Positions 4,500 through 6,299 of a stretch of 6,299 bases of DNA are shown piece by piece. A program made the translations under genes and the position numbers. The DNA comes from an uncultured Parasphingopyxis sp. (GTDB lineage: Bacteria > Pseudomonadota > Alphaproteobacteria > Sphingomonadales > Sphingomonadaceae), in the NCBI GenBank assembly GCA_905479515.1, contig CAJQMX010000280.1, forward strand, positions 1 through 6,299. The letters are read 5' to 3'. Positions within the stretch are counted from its first letter, which is position 1; every line of letters starts with the position of its first letter. The notes below the pieces were generated by a model. The model searched no databases. It saw only the letters and a list, made by a program, of their open reading frames with translations, and was not told where the DNA came from.

Positions 4500-6299
4500 T
4501 CAAAACCTCTGCGTCAAACTTATTCCATAAGTCCGTGGCGGCCGCGTTGCGACAAAGGTCCATAACCCAGGGTTACTGGCGCTTCGCCCAACATCAAGAC
4601 CAATTGAATAGCTGTCATCGTTAGTAAGGTTTCGACCGTAAACCGAGACCGAAGTGTTATTACGACGATAGGTGATCTGTGCGTCGACGATATGGGCTCC
4701 GTCATTACGTGCCTGAGGCGTATTCCAGAACGTGTTTTCGAACGCTCCGATGTAATGCCAATCCGCAGAAAGGATAAACTCACCTCCCAAAGCTGAGAAT
4801 TCATATGCTGGCGACACAGTAAATGTGATATCCGGCGCCCTGCGAAGCTCAAGGTTGGTCAGGCTCATGCCCGTCAATGGATCGTCGAAATCCGTGTATT
4901 GCGCATCAAGATAACCCAATGATCCACTCACCGAAAATTCGGGGGTGGGCTGCGCGACAACCTCGATCTCAAAGCCTTGCAGCTCTGCGGTTGCAGCGTT
5001 GACGAACAAAGTTTGTTGGCCGGTGCCGCCTACCACATTAACTGGAACGCTGAGTTCCTCCTGCTTGTCACGATAACGCATGTGATAAAGGGAAACATTC
5101 ACCCGCAGCGTATCGTTTAGCCATTGCGACTTGAATCCAGCTTCGAAATTTTCGACAGTCTCGGGATCATAGGGCGTGACAACGGCATCATATGTGCCAG
5201 GGCGCCCACTGAAACCGCCTGCGCGGAACCCTCGACTATACAGTCCATAAAACATGAGATCATCGTTGACTCGATAGCGAAGTCCGAACTTCGGACTAAA
5301 CTCAGACCAAGATTCAGATACCGGATTGTTGAGGCCGCCAGCAGTTGCGAGTTGCGGGAAGAGCGGATCGTCAACGCCTTGCGTTTTCCGGTCATGGGTA
5401 TAGCGAGCGCCAAGGGTCAACGTCAGGGAGTCCGTAATCTCCAAGTCACCTTCGAAGAATCCGGCATAGGAATCAGTCGTCTGCCGGACAGTTTGAGGCA
5501 CATCGAGAATAGTTCCAGCAGGAAGCCCGAATGCGAGATCACCGAACCCGATCGTACTGAAATTGAATATCTGATAGCGGGAATCGAAGAGATAGACCCC
5601 GGCCGTGAATGATATCGCCCCGTCGTCGTCATAGCTTACACGGAATTCATGACTGGATTGACGATATCGCTGTGGGCGATCCGTATCATATAAAGTGAGT
5701 GGCGTTGCATCAAAGTCCCAATGGCCATCTTCATTGGTACGGAACGATCCGAACAGATAGTCTAAACTGAAGCCACTCCCCACATCCCAGTGCGCGGTTG
5801 CAACATGCATATCGCTATTGAAAAAGGCATCTGTGCCTGGGCTGTTCTGCACAGAAACACGGCGATCCCCACCTTGAGGGACTTCAAGGTTGGGCGCGCA
5901 CTGATTGTAGAAGAAACACCAAGCCTGATCCGGAGCTGCAACGTTGAGAAGGGCAGCTGCATCCTGATCGATTTCCTGTCGATCGTAACGATAATAAAGG
6001 CTGATATCTGGCGATGGCTCCCAGAGCACAGCAGCATTGAATGTCAAGTACTGCTCGTCGCCTTGCCTCCGGTCAAGCGTCGCGTTGTATGCGTAGCCGT
6101 CGCGCTCGCTATATGCTCCGCCAACCTGAACAGCCAGAGTGTCCGTCAAAGGTAGGTTCACATACGCATCAAGCGAAACCGCATCATAGTTGCCGTACCC
6201 TGCGCGAACGGCACCACTGACTTCAGAGGGGTCAGGCCTTCTGCGATCAAGAAGCAGTGCGCCACCGATCGAGTTACGACCAAACAGCGTTCCTTGAGG
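4500..6299 (-). CDS. TonB-dependent outer-membrane receptor, lacking the N-terminus (5' end off the window)
   Basis: The open frame runs from base 6299 without interruption to the TGA at 4502-4500, giving 599 residues. It enters at P-Q-G-T-L-F-G-R-N-S-I-G-G-A-L, the signature of the end of the plug domain, so the signal peptide, TonB box and most of the plug lie outside the window. The rest is a 22-strand-type barrel. It has alternating aromatic strands such as S-L-Y-Y-R-Y-D, the L-T-L-G-A-R-Y-T-H-D block, S-P-K-F-G-L-R-Y-R, F-Y-G-L-Y-S-R-G-F-R-A-G-G-F, and the C-terminal strand T-Y-G-I-S-L-T-Q-R-F ending in Phe, as needed for outer-membrane insertion by the Bam machinery. Such receptors import siderophores, cobalamin, glycans or aromatic and hydrophobic compounds using TonB energy. 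Context favours the carboxylate handled by the downstream genes. A GTG at 6161 is internal, not the start. Two Cys (fragment residues 128 and 134) may pair in an outer loop. Confidence 0.95.
   Translation of the reverse strand, partial: PQGTLFGRNSIGGALLLDRRRPDPSEVSGAVRAGYGNYDAVSLDAYVNLPLTDTLAVQVGGAYSERDGYAYNATLDRRQGDEQYLTFNAAVLWEPSPDISLYYRYDRQEIDQDAAALLNVAAPDQAWCFFYNQCAPNLEVPQGGDRRVSVQNSPGTDAFFNSDMHVATAHWDVGSGFSLDYLFGSFRTNEDGHWDFDATPLTLYDTDRPQRYRQSSHEFRVSYDDDGAISFTAGVYLFDSRYQIFNFSTIGFGDLAFGLPAGTILDVPQTVRQTTDSYAGFFEGDLEITDSLTLTLGARYTHDRKTQGVDDPLFPQLATAGGLNNPVSESWSEFSPKFGLRYRVNDDLMFYGLYSRGFRAGGFSGRPGTYDAVVTPYDPETVENFEAGFKSQWLNDTLRVNVSLYHMRYRDKQEELSVPVNVVGGTGQQTLFVNAATAELQGFEIEVVAQPTPEFSVSGSLGYLDAQYTDFDDPLTGMSLTNLELRRAPDITFTVSPAYEFSALGGEFILSADWHYIGAFENTFWNTPQARNDGAHIVDAQITYRRNNTSVSVYGRNLTNDDSYSIGLDVGRSASNPGLWTFVATRPPRTYGISLTQRF

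Noticed and set aside
5124..5612. 162-residue plus-strand open frame
   Set aside because: It lies wholly antisense to the receptor coding sequence, shows no family motif, and the minus-strand frame has clear barrel signatures. Treated as a shadow.
6159..6161. GTG as the start of the TonB receptor
   Set aside because: The frame stays open upstream to base 6299 and encodes the typical end of a plug domain, so this is an internal Val codon and the gene is cut by the window edge.

Overview
The window carries one tightly packed gene cluster, entirely on the minus strand, so transcription runs from base 6299 towards base 1. Both ends are cut inside genes. A TonB-dependent outer-membrane receptor shows the host is Gram-negative. 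This receptor style (plug signature with G-T-L-F-G-R-N, terminal Phe), together with acyl-CoA ligase, SDR and MaoC genes and a moderate GC content, most resembles a sphingomonad-type alphaproteobacterium. That taxonomic call is inference, not proof.

Layout in the direction of transcription: (1) 6299-4500, a TonB-dependent receptor lacking its N-terminus; (2) a 90-base gap with a perfect 12-base inverted repeat (4464-4491); (3) 4409-3813, a 198-residue protein with an NTF2/SnoaL-like look; (4) 3803-2187, an AMP-forming acyl-CoA ligase with a GTG start; (5) 2194-1028, a CapA/PgsA-type metallophosphoesterase-fold protein whose start overlaps the ligase end by 8 bases; (6) 967-224, an SDR oxidoreductase of FabG type after a 60-base gap; (7) 227 to beyond 1, the start of a MaoC-type (R)-enoyl-CoA hydratase overlapping the SDR stop by 4 bases. 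No gap exceeds 90 bases. I see no RNA genes, mobile elements or CRISPR.

Proposed joint role (inference): the receptor brings an unknown, probably hydrophobic or aromatic carboxylate across the outer membrane. The ligase makes its CoA thioester, and the MaoC hydratase plus SDR carry out the hydration and 3-hydroxyacyl oxidation steps of a beta-oxidation-like chain shortening. The NTF2-like protein may be a binding protein, isomerase or cyclase acting on the same compound. The odd member is the CapA-like protein. Its family is named for capsule and poly-gamma-glutamate synthesis, yet here it has no export signal and is translationally locked to a CoA ligase, which suggests a soluble catabolic or hydrolytic role. 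That coupling, the operator-like palindrome at the head of the downstream genes, and an SDR lacking the usual active-site Asn are the points most worth following up.
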